Of a stretch of DNA of 64,000 bases, positions 54,962-64,000 are shown in pieces. The DNA is from Adiantum capillus-veneris. Lineage: Eukaryota > Streptophyta > Polypodiopsida > Polypodiales > Pteridaceae. Below the pieces are notes generated by a model. That model saw only the letters and a program-made list of their open reading frames with translations. It made no database searches and was not told the DNA's origin. The stretch lies in the NCBI GenBank assembly GCA_014529385.2, contig CM043949.1, positions 109,639,977 to 109,703,976 on the forward strand, read 5' to 3'. Position 1 is the first letter of the stretch. Each line of letters starts with the position of its first letter. The translations under genes and the position numbers were made by a program.

Positions 54962-56975
54962 AAACCCCCCTTGGAGTGATGCGGTGAACGAGAGCTGGCA
55001 CATAGAGTATAGGGAAGTGCCATGCCCTAAGGACATGATCAATCCACAAAGGGGAGTAAGCCCAAAGCTTTACAAAAAGCTTCAAACTTCTCACAAGACA
55101 ATGCCTTTGTGAAAAGATATGCAAGGTTGTCCTGTGTTGGCACATAAGCCAAGTTGATCTCTCATGTTGAGAGCCTCTCCCTAACATAGTGGTAATGCAC
55201 CTCAATGTGCTTTGTGCGAGCATGAAAAAATGGGTTCCTTGCAACTGCCAATGCGCTCTGACTGTTAGTGTAGATAGTGTTGGTAGTATCCTATCCAACA
55301 CTCAAATCAGCCATAAGGTGTCTGAGCCATACACACTCAACCGTAGCTATGAAGACTGCCTTGTACTCAGCCTCACAACTGGAAGTGGTCACAATAGGTT
55401 GCTTCTTGCTCAACCATGATATGCATGAGCTGCCAAGCATGAAACAAAAACCACTTGTGTGGACACTCATGTGTCAAAACAACCAGCCCAATCTGAGTCC
55501 GAAAAAGCATGTAAGTATGGCGGTAATGATTCTCTCCTTGGGATAAAACAAGCCAAGATGTAAAGCACCACTCAAGTAGCAAAAAATCCCCTTGATAGCC
55601 TCCCAATGCTTAGACCTTGGGCTATGCATGAATTTGCTAACTTGTGAGATTGCAAACTAAATATCCGACATCGTGTTGCATACATAAATGAGGCAGAGTG
55701 ACATCGACAGGATCACCAGCATCATGGGACTCAATTTCAAACATGTTTCCTTGGGAGTGGTAATAGGTTTGCAATCCTCAAGTCCAAACTTACATAGCAA
55801 TGTCTCTATGTAACTTGTCTGACACAAGGCAATGCCATCATCACACTACTTAAACTATGTATCCAAGTAATGATGCAACATCCCAAAATCTATCATCTTG
55901 AAAATAGCATTCAAATCAGCCTTAAATTTAGCAATATGTCTCTCATTTGGTCCAGTGGTCAAAAAATGTTCGACATAGAGAATGACAATGAGATGTACAT
56001 CACCCTCACGCTTTACATACAATGTGCTTTCTGTTGGACTATTACAAAAGCCTCGTTTGAACAAATGAGTATCAGCTTTCTCATTCCAAGCACGAGGATG
56101 TTGATTCAACCCATACAAAACTTTCTTACATTTGCACACTTTATCCTCTTCTCCTTTCTTGACAAAACAACGAGGCTACATTACATAAACTTTCTCAAAT
56201 ATGTCACCATTCAAGAGCAATAACAATGTCTGACTGATGTACATCCCAACCAAAATGAGCTGCCAATGCACATAGAAAACGCAAAGTAGTTGTACAACAT
56301 GTGGAGAAAAAGTCTCTTCATAATCTATGCCTTTTTGTTGTGCATAACCTTTTGCAACAAGTCAAGCCTTATAGCGATCAATCTCACCATCCGGCTTGCA
56401 TTTCAACTTGTAAACGCACTTTGTACCAATGGCCTTTTTGCCAGGAGGCAAATCACATAAAGTCTTATGTGTCTATAAGTGCATTATATTCTGATTGCAT
56501 GGCAGCCATCCCCAATTTTATGAATTATGTGCTTCATCAAAAGACAGAGGTTCCTCGACATCATGTAAGCTAGAGATCCAAAGCATAACAATCTGATGCA
56601 TAAAGATGCATAATGATAACCTGAACAAGTATGACTAGACAAAGGTTATCATTATGCACCAACCATTTAGGCATACGTCTAGCCTACTCATTCTCATCCC
56701 TTTCCTCATCAAGTACATCATGTACATCTACATCAGTAATAGGCTAATCTGTAACGTTTTCAGGAACCCCCATAGGCTGTACATTTTGCTCATTGGAATT
56801 TACATTCGAACTTCCACCACTGAAAAGAGGCAACAAAGTGTCATAAATGTCCTATGAGCTTACATTACTATCCCTAGTACATGACAGCAAGTGCTGAACA
56901 GGATCTTCCACAGATACAACATCCCGTGAGACCAAGGTATGCTTTGTTTACGGACGATACAACCTGTAACCTTTG
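54962..56975 (-). pseudogene. Ty1/copia integrase C-terminus, RT and RNase H, decayed
   Basis: Read on the minus strand from the right: the integrase tail with YRLYRP..TKHTLVSRDVVSVED (about 56960-56870), RRMPKWLVHN, and the beginning of RT in broken frames. The RT core at 56139-55855 has KKVLYGLNQHPRAWNEKADTH, ESTLYVKREGDVHLIVILYV and FKMIDFGMLHHYL. The catalytic motif reads YVEH instead of YVDD. RNase H is in pieces (about 55600-55060): IYTNSQSALAVARNPFFHAR, TKHIEVHYHYVRERLS and LAYLFTKALSCEKFEAF, ending just before the purine tract and LTR. Gag, protease and the integrase core are missing because another element begins at about 56998. Confidence 0.8.
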
Positions 56976-56997
56976 GAAAGGGCCTTAACTTTCAAGG

Positions 56998-57240
56998 AAA
57001 ATGATGGGTCCTTCTCAAGTTTCCCAAGGCTCGATTGAGGAAAATGACAGGCAAAAATCATACGGGCCACCAAAAGTATTATGCCAAGCTAGCAAAAAGA
57101 TACTATGGTCCTTTTCAAATCTTAAAACCAATCAACAAGATGGCCTATCAATTAAAGTTGCCCAAACATTGGCTCATACACAATGCTTTTCATGTGAGCC
57201 TACTTAAGCCTTACAAAAGAGAGCCACCAAGAGAATTGTA
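56998..57240 (+). pseudogene. chromovirus integrase C-terminal fragment
   Basis: One open frame holds the end of a chromovirus integrase: [15 protein letters not shown], then [20 protein letters not shown] and [16 protein letters not shown]. It stops at 57240 and is followed at once by TGAGACAGTCTCACTAAGTG, a plausible LTR start. The rest of this element to the left is missing: copia element 2 begins there in the opposite direction. It belongs to the same broad class as the chromovirus at 44-48 kb, but the two sequences differ too much to be one family. Confidence 0.75.
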
Positions 57241-57244
57241 GATG

Positions 57245-57720
57245 GCTGAGACAGTCTCACTAAGTGGGAACGTTCTCTTATGAGACGGGCAGCGAATTAG
57301 TTAGTAATTACTACGGTAATTACTATGGTAAACCCAAGGTGTATAAATAGGGGCCATTACATTGTAATCGGGTTAGCATTTGGGTTAGCATTTCGGCGGC
57401 ATTTGTACTTGAGTTGTCAATCATTAGCAATTGTTGTCGGCTATACTCTCTCTGTAAATCATATCATACTCACTGTAATCTTTTATCTGTAGTTCCAATC
57501 ATGGCAGATATTCCAGTCACAGTTACTCTGTGTCCAGTACTCTGAATCTGAATCTGAATATTATTCTCAGTACACAGTCTGATTCTTATTCTAGTATCCA
57601 AATTCCAGCCCAGTTTCTGATTTCTGTCCAGTCTACTGTCTGAAATCTTCTAACACTAGTAGCTGAAATCTTCTAACGCTGGAATTAGCTGTCTCAAGAG
57701 ATCAGCTCCAATTCCATTTT
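57245..57720 (+). mobile_element. LTR-like promoter region
   Basis: The region begins TGAGACAGTCTCAC (an 8-bp palindrome-rich start) and has a strong TATA box TATAAATA at 57342-57349. It continues with the repeated GGGTTAGCATTT and CTGAATCTGAATCTGAATATT. It could be the LTR of the chromovirus ending at 57240, the 5' LTR of the gypsy element that follows, or both fused. No second copy is in the window, so its boundaries rest on position only. Confidence 0.5.
57342..57349 (+). promoter_or_regulatory. TATA box in LTR-like region
   Basis: GTGTATAAATAGGGGCC is a close match to the plant TATA consensus with a GC-rich following context, about 450 bp before the gag ATG. Confidence 0.6.
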
Positions 57721-57790
57721 GGCAATCACGGTGGCTCAAGCTGAAGCTCGTTGATCGAAAGACTCTTCTCCTAGTTGGAAGTTTTCAGTA

Positions 57791-60700
57791 ATGGCACCCA
57801 AATCTAGCCGTGGCCGGAAGTCCACCATCCGTGTTGATCCTATTCCTTAGGAGTCAGGAAGAGAGTCTGACCGTAAGCAAGAGAAGATGACTGACACTAA
57901 GGCTCAGGAGGAGCATAGTCAGGCTGATGAGGCGTAGGACTCACAGCAGTCCAGTCATTCTCGACGTAGACAGGTAGAAAGGGAAGCACGGAAAGCCAAG
58001 AGTTCTCAGTCCCGTTAGGGGGATGAGGATACCAAGGGAAGTAAAGGCAGTCACGGCACTTCTAGTAGACAGGCCAAAGAGGACACTAACACCGAGACAG
58101 AGACAGAGATTGATTGGGATGCTGACACTGACAATTGCAAGAAGACTTCCAAGCGCCGTTCTGAATCCAAGAAGAGAAGCGACACGATCAATGGTAATCG
58201 GAATGATTACACAGCTTCCCTAAAAATTTCTTTTCCAATTTTCAAGGGAGGTAAGAAGGATGATCCAGATGTTCACATACAGGCTTTTGAGCAGTATGCT
58301 GAACTGAAAAATATTGATGAAAATGATTGGGGGGAATACTTCCCGCAAACCTTGAAGGAGGCAGCGAGGAAATGGTATTACCATTACCCCGCATGCCTGC
58401 TCAGATCCTACAACAAGTTGCTTAAAGCCTTCAGACTGGAATATTCCAACAACAGAGGGGATGAAGATATCCTCTGTGAACTAGATAAGATCAAGCAGCG
58501 GAATCTATCAGTCCGAAGTTATGTGGAAAAGATCAAGGAGCTAGCCAGGCAATTATAGGAACCGCCATCTGAGAAGAGGTTGCGTGCATGGTTTCTGAAT
58601 GGTTTTAGAAGCAAAAAGCGTAGGGAGCAGGAGGTACCAACTCCAACCAAGAAGTTCAATGATTTAGTACAAAGGGCACTAAAGCTAGAACAGCAGGCCA
58701 AGAAGGAAAAGAGCCACAAAAAGAGAAGGTCCAGTAGCAGTAGCTCTGCTACTGAGAGTTCTGATTCCAGTGAGGTGTCCAGCATCTTTGAAAGCAGCTC
58801 TAATGAACTGTCCAAGGAGAAGTCAAAGAAGGGATCTTGGAACAAGAAAATTGAAGAAATGGCTAGACAGATTGCCAAGATAAGCCACACTAGATAGCCA
58901 GTTTGGAAGATGGAGACTTGGTGTTCGAAATACAAATCCAAGGACCATATCTCCAACTAGTGCCCACAATGTACCTGTTGTAAGGCTTTTGGTCATTTAT
59001 GGAACAATTGTGGTATCAGGATTCATCACTTTAAGAAGGGCAAAGACCTGTCAGTGGTAGCCTATACTGAACCAGTGAAGGTAGAACCCGCCAAAGTATC
59101 TCAAGAGGAGGGACCAGGTACTAGTGGTACTGGTCAAGGACGTAGTCGATTCCAAACGGGTATGGGCTGAGGCAGAGGGCGTGGCAACTTCCAAAATCGG
59201 AGTATGAATTGCTACACTTATGGGAAGTATGGCTATTTCGCAGCCCAATGCCCAGACGCACCTGCATCTATTGCTAGTGAGGCTAAGGCACCAGAGCCAG
59301 TCCCAGCACGGGTAGTCACAAGAAGCAAGGGTGTAGTGATTGAAGAAATTTCGGATACTTCAGAAACACCAATCACTACTAACAACAGCAAGTGGGCTCA
59401 ACAAAGAGAAATTTAGAAGGCCAAAGGTAAAGAGAAGGTAGTAGATGAATGGCAAAAGAAGAGAGAACTAGCGGCTAAAATCACGGAGGATTTGGCCAAG
59501 AAGCTGCCAGAGCAACCAGAAAGTTCTGAAGCTCGAGTCATTCAAAGGATACCATCCCAATCAACTGATAAAGATCAGTCAATACCGGCCATACTTGAGA
59601 CCATGTTGGATGCGGTACAAGGAATGGCTGATGAACTGAGAGTTGATGGAAGGATTGGAAGCACTGCAAAAGAGGAATGGCAGTGTGAAGATACCAGTTC
59701 TTTCAGCTCTGACAATCAGTCTGACCAAGAGAGAGAATAAATCCATGTTAAAATTTGTGATAGAATTCAGAAGTTGACTGTAGAGCTGGAGGATATCAGA
59801 AAAACCTTGCCTGAAGTGGCAAACTTCATCAAACAGCGCAGGAAAGCTGAGGTGGAGGCCAAAACAGTGGACCTGACAGTCGTTTGAGATGATGAAGTTC
59901 CACTCATTCAGGTGGACTACAAGGTTACGAAGCAACGGGAACCTCTCTCAAGTGTTATCTTGGATGGAGGAGTAGGAGTCGACATAATGGGAGTTCATCT
60001 CCAGCAGAGAATGGGTATCATGAATCTAAAGCCAACACCATTTAAAGTGCAAATGGCAGATCACAGAGTGGTACAAGCTACGGGCATGATTGAAAATATG
60101 CAGATAAGAGCAGGGAGGGAAAAATTTAAAACCAGTTTCTTAGTTCTGGATGTGCAAGGGGTGTATGGGATGTTGCTAGGGCGCCCATGGTTGAGAACAA
60201 CACATGTTGTTCATGACTATGCAAATCAAACCTTAACCATAGAAGCGGCCAACGCCAGAATTCAGATCCAGATGAGCAATACTAGGAGCTGGAGAAAAGA
60301 ACTGAGGCCGAAGGAGTTATGCCAGAAGTACAGGGCCAAGAAGATCGAACGAATGTTAGCAGCCATGAACATATTCCCTTTAGCAGAGATTGACTTGAAT
60401 GCAATTTTACTGAATAAAGAGCAGGCCGACAAGCAGAAAAAGCAATTTCCCGATCAGTTTACTGAAATCAACACATGGGAAAGAACAGTTCAGTTAACTG
60501 GGAGGTTGGTGGAATCAGCTAATACTGGTATGGTAGAGGAGCCAGTACGTTCTGAAGAACACACAGTGGATCAAAATGCTGATTCAGAACTGAATGGGCC
60601 ATCTTGGGATTATGTTGAAGAATCGACCAAACAAAAAGGAGGCGAGCCTAATTGGTTGCTTCTAGATGACCAAGAAGTGGAAGAATGGAACCTAGGATCG

Positions 60701-60950
60701 GAGGATAGTCCTAGGATGATCAAAGTCAACAAGCATCTCAACCCGGCAATGAAGGAAAAGGCATGCAGGATGTTCCAGAACTACAAAGACATGTTTGCCT
60801 GGGAACACACAGACCTGAAGGGAGTTGATCCTAAAGTATGTTAGCACCGAATACCGTTGAAGCCAGATGCTAGGCCAGTACGACTGCAAAGATACCAAAT
60901 GAGCCCCAACTATGCTAAGAAGGTCAAAGAGGAGATTGATAATCTTCTCA
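57791..60950 (+). pseudogene. Ty3/gypsy Gag, zinc knuckle, protease and pre-RT region
   Basis: From an ATG at 57791 a single frame runs to about 60970 with no indel and 11 stops. Gag has a charged Ser/Arg/Lys N-terminus, then the core FPIFKGGKKDDPDVHIQAFE, KEAARKWYYHYP and LDKIKQRNLSVRSYVEKI (58230-58560), and a poly-Ser segment. Two zinc knuckles are damaged: near 58925-59000 and at 59204-59250, where CYTYGKYGYFAAQC has Cys and His replaced by Tyr. A coiled, acidic linker follows. The protease (about 59905-60280) has ILDGGVGVDIMG as active site and MLLGRPWLRTTHVVHDY. The linker to RT ends with FQNYKDMFAWEHTDLKGVDP. It is a non-chromovirus Ty3/gypsy. Stops are mostly TAG. Confidence 0.85.
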
Positions 60951-62200
60951 AGGCTGGGTTCATCACAGAGGTGGCCAGTAGGTGGCCAGTAGCGATTGGC
61001 TATTTCCCATAGTCGTAGTTCCCAAGAAAAACGGGAAATTGAGAGTCTGTGTTGACTATAGGAAACTCAACGCCCAAACTATCAAAGATCCATTTCCATT
61101 GCCTTTTACTGACATGTTGCTTGATGAGATCGCAGGATATGAAATGTATAGCTTTATGGATGGTTACAGTGGCTATAACCAGTTACAGATCGCTCTTGAA
61201 GATAGAGCGAAGACCACTTTCATCACCGAGTGGGGAGCTTTCATGTATCTGGTGATGCCTTTCGGCTTGTGCAATGCACCAGCTACCTTTCAGCGGTGTA
61301 TGATGGAAATGTTTAATGAATTCCTTCATCGGTTCCTCGCTATCTTTATGGATGACTTTACTGTATATTTAGATGAGGAGCAACACCTACTATTCCTAGA
61401 AATGGTTTTCAAACGCTGTCAGGAGAAGCAGATCCACAAATCTGTTTTCCTAGTCTGGAAGGGACAGCTACTGGGACATGTGGTTTCCCGAAATGGAATA
61501 GAAATGGCCAATGACAAAATTCACTGTGTTCAGCAAGCTAAAGCACCCAAAAAGGCTTCAGAGTTGAGCTCTTTCTTGGGTTATGTTAACTTCTATAGAA
61601 GGTTTGTACATAAGTTTGCTTCTCAAGCAGTACCATTATATGAGCTTACAAAGAAGACCAGTAAGTTCAATTGGACTGTTGAATGTGAGGAGAGCTTCCA
61701 GAATCTGAAAAAGGCCATTATCAGTAAACCAATCCTTAGGCAACCAAACTGGGATGTTATTTTCCATGTACATGTAGATGCTTCGGGATTGGCAATGGGG
61801 GCGATATTGGCTCAGTGAGATGGAAGGACTGATTATCCGGTTTATTTTGCCAGTCGCAGATTCAGTCAGGCTGAACAAGGATATACAACTACTGAGCGAG
61901 AAGCCCTTGGAATGGTTTTCAGTGCTACGAAGTTCAGGTATTACTTGTTGGGAAAGTTGTTCCATTTTTATGTGGACCATCAGGCTCTTCTGTTTTTTAT
62001 TAATAAAGTCATTATTCAAGGCAGGCTGATATGGTGGATGATGTTCTTAATGGAGTTTGAATTCAGAATTTTTCATAAGCCTGGCAAGAATCACTGTGGA
62101 GTTGATTTTCTGTCACGAAGTACGGAAGGTTATTCAGAATCACCCTTGAGGGATGAACCAGTGGACGCTGACTTATTCTAGCTAGAGGCCGGAGAATCAG
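60951..62200 (+). pseudogene. gypsy reverse transcriptase and RNase H
   Basis: An 11-bp direct duplication at about 60971-60992 (GGTGGCCAGTA twice) shifts the frame just inside RT. After it, RT reads on without a stop to 61818: VVVPKKNGKLRVCVDYRKLN, YSFMDGYSGYNQLQIALED, AFMYLVMPFGLCNAPATFQR, and the catalytic FMDDFTVYLD at about 61347-61377. Next are LLGHVVSRNGIEMANDK and SFLGYVNFYRRFVHKFAS. RNase H follows (VHVDASGLAMGAILAQ, TTTEREALGMVFSATKFRYY, FHFYVDHQALLFFIN, HCGVDFLSRS) with one TGA at 61816. There is no second RNase H. All RT motifs are intact, so the element was active before the duplication and stops arose. Confidence 0.85.
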
Positions 62201-63852
62201 TTGATCATGAATGGTATGATGTTTATCAGTTTCTTTCTCAAGTTTTCCAGAGGACTGGAAGCAGAACCAGAAGAAAGCTTTGGTCATCAAAAGCTTGAAG
62301 TTACTATCATCGGAGGGTCACTCTATCGATTGGGTGTTGACGGTATACTTCGGCGTTGTGTGCCTATGGAAGGAAGAATGCAAGTAATTTCAGAAGCACA
62401 TAATGGTGAATCTGGTGGACACTTTTCCAATGAAGTAACCTACAAGAAGATTCTGCAAGCTGGTCTATGGTGGCAAACACTGATTGCTGATGTTAGAAGT
62501 TTTTGTAAAACTTGTGACATATGCCAAAGAATGGGTCGACCAACAGCTGCAGATATGACTCCTTTAACGCCAGTACAACCGCTGGGTGTGTTCATGAAAT
62601 GGGGATTAGATTTTATGGGACCTTTTAAGAAGGTTACCCCCAGGAAGAACAAGTACACAATAATGGCTACTTGTTATGTAACCAAGTGGGTTGAAGCTAA
62701 GGCTCTTCCTGACAACACAACCAAGTCAACTGCAAGGTTTCTATTTGAGAATATTGTCTCCCGATATGGATGTCTAGTAGAGATTGTGTCAGATCAAGGA
62801 ACACATTTTATCAATGACACCATGGAAATTCTATTGGATATGCTTTCAGTCAACCATCGGAAATCTACTCCTTATTATCCCAGATGCAATGGACAGGCTG
62901 AAAGCAGTAACAAGACAATCAAAACTATTCTCACTAAGGTTGTGAAAAAGAAACCAGACCAGTGGGATTTGAAACTCCAGATTGCTCTATGGGCGTACAG
63001 GACAGCTTACAAGGTCACTACTGGGTTGACACCATTCAGAATGGTGTATGGCACTGAAGCTGTGGTTCCTATGGAGTTTGTTATCCCAAGTCTGAGAATG
63101 GCTGTGAAGTATGGCTTAGACTTCAACCACAATCTGAAAAAGCGCCTAGATGAATTGATGCAATTAGATGAACTCAGGCAACGGGCTATGCTGGAACAAG
63201 AAATTGTTCAACAACGAAGGAAGCACTGGCGTGATCGCTGAATTAAGGTTCAGAATTTCAGAAAGGAGATTTGATGCTTCTCTATCAGTTTAGACTGGGT
63301 CCGAAGAAGCCAAACCTGAAGATTGCCTGGGCACGACCATTTAAGGTAGACTAGGTCTTCTCCAATGGTACAGTAAGACTGAAAGATTTATCTGGATTAT
63401 TGTTGCCAGGAGTATATAATGGTGCAAAGATCAAGCTTTACTATTCAGAAGCTAGAGAGACTGGGCAATAACAAGGTACTAAGGAATTGGGAACTGCAGA
63501 TCAAGAGATACCAGAATTGGATATTTTTGGGCTTTTTCATGTGCAACCAGTTCCAATTTCAGAACCAGTACTAGTAGAACCAAACCAAACTGATCTTAGA
63601 ATCAGTACCAGTGTGATCAAACTAGACTAGAAACCAGTCCAGTATCAGTGGGAACACACTTTTCTATTTTTAAGCGCCCAACGGTCAGATGGCACGCCAG
63701 TAGTAATCATTTCAAGGATGGGTAGCAGACTTGCCACGACAGCAGCGACGCACGCAAGTCTAGGAGTGGCAAGTGGTGGAGCTTTTATGGCGCGAACACG
63801 TATAACACTCAGGAGAGTCGGCATTTTTTCTCACAAATCCCCTGCGCAATGA
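62201..63852 (+). pseudogene. gypsy integrase with C-terminal extension
   Basis: Two close, compensating 1-base shifts occur at about 62240 and 62300; the frame is then open to 63241. The zinc finger has AHNGESGGHFS and CKTCDICQRMG. The core has the catalytic triad in WGLDFMGPF, VSDQGTHFIND and CNGQAESSNKTIK. A conserved WAYRTAYKVTTGLTPFRMVYG precedes the C-terminal domain. One base is lost near 63268, then LMLLYQFRLGPKKPNLKIAW and a chromodomain-free tail follow. The frame runs on for about 150 codons after the integrase C-terminus (to about 63852, ending at SHKSPAQ) with two stops. This tail is rich in Pro, Val and Ser and matches no domain I know. Confidence 0.8.
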
Positions 63853-64000
63853 TTTCCTCCCGTTATTCATTCGCCATCGCCAAGCTCCAAGGTTTCTTAG
63901 CTACAGCCGCAGACCTCGTCCTCTGAAGAGACAATTGACTGTCAACTAGCTTTGCCAGCGACACCAGGGTACGACTTTGACGCATCAAGTAAGTCTTCTT
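63853..64000. other. end of window, 3' part of the gypsy element
   Basis: The sequence continues past the last readable codons without a clear polypurine tract or LTR start. The window ends before the element's 3' LTR can be confirmed. Confidence 0.4.

Overview
The window looks like intergenic DNA from the nuclear genome of a land plant with a large, repeat-rich genome. The evidence is plant-type Ty3/gypsy elements (a chromovirus, a Tat-like element with a second RNase H, and other non-chromovirus types), plant Ty1/copia elements primed by initiator-Met tRNA, plant-type TATA boxes in LTRs, and one exon of a PR-10/Bet v 1 family gene with the intron at the family's conserved place. In-frame stops are mostly TAG and TGA, as expected when methylated CAG and CGA decay by C-to-T change. 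The species cannot be named from the sequence; a non-angiosperm such as a fern or gymnosperm is only a guess.

Layout. 1-8.1 kb: low-copy-looking DNA with a MITE-like repeat family, GA/CT microsatellites and the PR-10-like first exon (minus strand, 3958-4144), the only convincing host gene. 8.6-14.7 kb: a minus-strand LTR retrotransposon with 1.8-kb LTRs and a gag-only reading frame. 15.7-16.6 kb: (GT)n, a 61-bp minisatellite and a degenerate AAGCACCTC-type array. 16.7-18 kb: a second, plus-strand copy of the same gag C-terminal region. 19-27.6 kb: half of a long coiled-coil ORF (plus), a gypsy gag-protease fragment (minus), and a minus-strand LTR element carrying the full coiled-coil ORF; the two ORF copies form a large inverted repeat. 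29.6-31.15 kb: a minus-strand ORF that joins an integrase C-terminus directly to a retropepsin domain, the most unusual item here. 31.15-34.15 kb: a plus-strand Tat-like gypsy pol with two RNase H domains whose 3' end matches the 8.6-14.7 kb element. 37.3-39.4 kb: a 5' copia element. 41.6-43.5 kb: an inverted repeat copy plus an LTR related to the one at 23 kb. 44.2-49.5 kb: a decayed minus-strand chromovirus. 54.4-57 kb: a second array of the 16.5-kb repeat and the 3' half of a minus-strand copia. 57-64 kb: a chromovirus integrase tail, an LTR-like promoter region, and a nearly full-length plus-strand gypsy element.

No locus encodes an intact retroelement polyprotein. The elements are related in groups: a gag-only element and a Tat-like pol element share 3' tail, polypurine tract and LTR start; two copia elements share an LTR; two LTRs share R/U5 but not U3. 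Long stretches between them (34.2-37.3, 39.4-41.6 and 49.6-54.4 kb) hold only microsatellites and sequence I do not recognise.
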